NCBI RefSeq assembly: GCF_000153345.1
Contig: NZ_CH724126.1
Coordinates: forward strand, 340,774-404,773
DNA: 64,000 nt
Direction of reading: 5' to 3'
Origin: Neptuniibacter caesariensis
Lineage (GTDB): Bacteria > Pseudomonadota > Gammaproteobacteria > Pseudomonadales > Balneatricaceae
Shown: positions 62,112 through 64,000 of the stretch, piece by piece
How positions within the stretch are numbered: the stretch's first letter is position 1
Layout: the number at the start of each line of letters is the position of its first letter
Notes under the pieces: generated by a model
What the model saw: only the letters and a program-made list of their open reading frames with translations
Databases searched by the model: none
Told to the model about the DNA's origin: nothing
Translations under genes and position numbers: made by a program

Positions 62112-62324
62112 ATAGTCTGTGTGCTTTAATATTAGCCGTTACTGTATTTGTAGTGACTAATTATACAAAACACCTACGGAATATGTGCCTTTAAATGCGC
62201 TAATTGGGCATCTTAATAGCAGAAAATTGATCTGGCTCTGAAGGTGAGAAGTTCACTGGCTCATGAAGTCATGAATGGGAAGGAATAAGGGTATAGAGAT
62301 GTTTAATCGCCGCTAGCACATACA

Positions 62325-62352
62325 AAAAAGCCCGGTAAGAACCGGGCTTTTT
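62325..62352. terminator. Bidirectional terminator after purK
   Basis: AAAAAGCCCGGT (62325-62336) and ACCGGGCTTTTT (62341-62352) form a 12-bp stem around AAGA, so it can end transcripts in both directions. It starts 1 bp beyond the purK stop on the minus strand. Confidence 0.9.
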
Positions 62353-62353
62353 C

Positions 62354-63454
62354 TTAGTCTGAATAGAGGCTTTCGCGAATTCGTTCAAGCTGAGCTTCGA
62401 GCGCTGCGCGGTCGTCGCTAACCAGATTCAGGTGGCCTACTTTACGCCCTGGACGAAGAGACTTGTTATACACATGGTGTTGTACATTGCTCTCGCTAAC
62501 AATCGACTTAGGTGCTTCGATACCTAACAGGTTAACCATACCTGCATGCTGATTGCATGTTGTGATACCCAAACCGTAATCGCAGATTGCACGAATATGG
62601 TTCTCGAACTGAGAGCTAATACCTGCGCCCTGAGTCCAGTGGCCACTGTTGTGGACACGCGGTGCCAGTTCATTCACGATAAGATCATCACCTGCGTGGA
62701 ACATCTCAATGGCGATTACGCCAACATATTCCATCGCATTAAGAATCTTATCTGCGATATCTTTTGCTTTAGCGTGCAGTGCAGCTGGTGCATCAGCTGG
62801 GGCAATCGAACTCCACAGAATACCGTTGCGGTGAAGGTTTTCTGTTAGTGGATAGAAAACACAATCGCCTGAGGCGTTACGTGCTGCGATCAGCGATAGT
62901 TCACGGTCAAAATTAACACGACCTTCAATGACTACTTCTGGCAGGCTGTCGGCTTCAGCGACCAGGTTGTTCAGATCTTCTTCGCATTTCAGAACCCACT
63001 GACCATATCCGTCGTAACCTTCTTCGCAGGTTTTAACAAATACCGGGAAGCCAAGTGCTTTGACGCCGGAGGATAGCTCTTCAGCATTATTCGCCAGGTG
63101 GAAAGGCGCAGTCTGAATGCCTAGTGAGTTTAGGAAGGTTTTCTCACGGCCGCGGTGCTGACAGTACTTGATCGCTTCCGGGTCAGGGAAAACGGAGCAA
63201 TGAGGTTTCAGCGTATTGAGTCGGGCAACATTAACGTGCTCACGTTCAACCGTGACAACGTCAGGTTTACCTAAAGCTTCGTAGAGGGCTTCGCCTTCCA
63301 GATCGGTTTCCAGTTCGACGACGCGGCCGAGACCTTCAACACAGATAAAACTCTCGCCCGGATCGGCAAGGAAGGTAAAGTGGTGACCCATAGGCCACCC
63401 AGCTAATGCCATCATTCGGGCTAGCTGACCACAGCCAACAATAGCAACGTGCAT
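62354..63454 (-). CDS. purK: N5-carboxyaminoimidazole ribonucleotide synthase
   Basis: ATP-grasp enzyme of 366 aa in de novo purine synthesis, converting AIR, bicarbonate and ATP to N5-[24 protein letters not shown] is the N-terminal nucleotide-binding segment; VFVKTCEEGYDGYGQWVLK and EMFHAGDDLIVNELAPRVHN are the ATP-grasp signatures. Its start overlaps the purE stop by one base (TAATG), so the pair is translationally coupled. Confidence 0.95.
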   Translation of the reverse strand: MHVAIVGCGQLARMMALAGWPMGHHFTFLADPGESFICVEGLGRVVELETDLEGEALYEALGKPDVVTVEREHVNVARLNTLKPHCSVFPDPEAIKYCQHRGREKTFLNSLGIQTAPFHLANNAEELSSGVKALGFPVFVKTCEEGYDGYGQWVLKCEEDLNNLVAEADSLPEVVIEGRVNFDRELSLIAARNASGDCVFYPLTENLHRNGILWSSIAPADAPAALHAKAKDIADKILNAMEYVGVIAIEMFHAGDDLIVNELAPRVHNSGHWTQGAGISSQFENHIRAICDYGLGITTCNQHAGMVNLLGIEAPKSIVSESNVQHHVYNKSLRPGRKVGHLNLVSDDRAALEAQLERIRESLYSD

Positions 63455-63936
63455 TATTCTACCTCAACAGGAACGCTGTCAGTTTGTGCTTTACGCCACT
63501 CCTGTAGACGCTGGCTCAGTGCTTCATCTTTAAGGGCTAGCATCTGTGCCGCCATCAGACCTGCATTGTATGCGCCTGCACCGCCAATCGCCTGACAAGC
63601 GACTGCAACGCCACGTGGCATCTGAACCATCGATAGCAGGCTATCCAGGCCCTTAATGTTTTTGCTGGCAACAGGTACCGCAATTACCGGAAGGTGAGTC
63701 ATAGATGCTGCCATCCCTGCCAGGTGAGCAGCGCCGCCAGCACCGGCAATAATTACTTCGACTCCACGAGTGTGTGCTTCAGAAGCATGCTTGAAAAGGC
63801 GCTCAGGTGTACGGTGAGCAGAAACAACTTTTGCTTCAAACTCTACACCCAGCTCTTCCAATGGTTTGGTTGCTTCTTGCATGGTTGGCCAGTCAGAGCG
63901 TGAGCCCATAATGATACTGACGGATACTTTACTCAT
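63454..63936 (-). CDS. purE: N5-carboxyaminoimidazole ribonucleotide mutase
   Basis: A 160-aa class I PurE mutase converting N5-CAIR to [24 protein letters not shown] (8-27) and SAHRTPERL carry the conserved Ser and His, and [14 protein letters not shown] the substrate loop. Coupled to purK. Confidence 0.96.
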   Translation of the reverse strand: MSKVSVSIIMGSRSDWPTMQEATKPLEELGVEFEAKVVSAHRTPERLFKHASEAHTRGVEVIIAGAGGAAHLAGMAASMTHLPVIAVPVASKNIKGLDSLLSMVQMPRGVAVACQAIGGAGAYNAGLMAAQMLALKDEALSQRLQEWRKAQTDSVPVEVE

Positions 63937-63960
63937 GTTTTGTACCTGTTTCCCCTTGGC

Positions 63961-64000
63961 TTACGCCAGAAATTCAATAATCAGCGCGCTGTAATGGTCT
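63961..64000 (-). CDS. Possible C-terminus of a further gene (partial)
   Basis: Reading the minus strand into the right edge gives DHYSALIIEFLA then TAA at 63961-63963, 24 bp before purE. The pattern fits a protein C-terminus, perhaps of an alpha/beta hydrolase, but only 12 residues are visible, so this is weak. Confidence 0.3.
   Translation of the reverse strand, partial: DHYSALIIEFLA

Noticed and set aside
1-64000. CRISPR arrays, prophage, transposases, tRNA or rRNA genes
   Set aside because: I found no regularly spaced repeats, no phage or transposase proteins, and no cloverleaf with tRNA-conserved bases anywhere in the window.

Overview
The window is a stretch of chromosome from a marine-type gammaproteobacterium. 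It combines a LiuR-controlled leucine-degradation locus, an MmsR-linked valine-degradation operon, ETF/ETF-QO, and several PAS/GGDEF/EAL and chemotaxis proteins. This mix, with the moderate base composition and highly biased codon use in the catabolic genes, fits Oceanospirillaceae and relatives. That taxonomic placement is an inference. I saw no tRNA, rRNA, CRISPR array, insertion sequence, prophage or plasmid feature.

Layout. (1) 1-9.4 kb is leucine and branched-chain amino acid use: a leftward liuR-ivd-mccB unit (mccB runs off the left edge), a rightward ABC importer livG-livF-SBP-livH-livM, and an acetoacetyl-CoA thiolase. Near-identical 16-bp palindromes lie before liuR and before the thiolase and are probably LiuR operators. 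(2) 9.4-15 kb is accessory: a lipoprotein with a Kunitz/BPTI domain, an AEC transporter, a C39-like peptidase-fold protein, two poorly known proteins, a fasciclin-domain protein, a PAP2 phosphatase, and a decayed copy of an AraC gene. (3) 14.9-24.9 kb is valine catabolism: mmsR divergent from mmsA, isobutyryl-CoA dehydrogenase, enoyl-CoA hydratase, 3-hydroxyisobutyryl-CoA hydrolase, mmsB and prpE, then an SDR. A concentric palindromic element and a REP-like element lie inside the operon. (4) 25-28.8 kb holds a hendecad-repeat charged helix protein, an AhpD-like protein, a GlxA-type regulator, and a LysR gene divergent from a PACE-family transporter.

(5) 28.9-32.7 kb is the electron exit for the dehydrogenases: etf-QO divergent from etfBA. 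(6) 32.9-37.1 kb is stress: ahpC, ahpF, a CBS protein, then arsR divergent from an ArsP-like permease, with three copies of one 20-bp operator. (7) 37.1-41.5 kb: a MerR regulator with a conserved hypothetical, and a diguanylate cyclase with three periplasmic solute-binding domains. (8) 41.6-49 kb is acyl-CoA metabolism: phaB and malonyl-CoA decarboxylase leftward; phaJ, an isochorismatase-family hydrolase, an acyl-CoA ligase and a FixL/FixJ-like two-component system rightward. The 3' flank of phaB contains a strongly structured candidate RNA. (9) 49-56.3 kb: a GST, an Aer-like MCP, AraC, a rhodanese, LysR, and a tyrosine-degradation set (fahA, a VOC protein, maiA). (10) 56.4-62.1 kb is cyclic-di-GMP signalling. 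(11) 62.3-64 kb is purEK.

Together, the leucine and valine pathways feed FADH2 from two acyl-CoA dehydrogenases through EtfAB and ETF-QO into ubiquinone. The products (acetyl-CoA, acetoacetate or acetoacetyl-CoA, propionyl-CoA) connect to the thiolase, PrpE and PhaB. Nothing here is clearly a wholly new multi-gene system. The most unusual items are the bacterial Kunitz lipoprotein, the structured element beside phaB, the triple ArsR operator with ArsP, the LivF Walker A substitution, the concentric palindrome in the valine operon and the triple-SBP cyclase.
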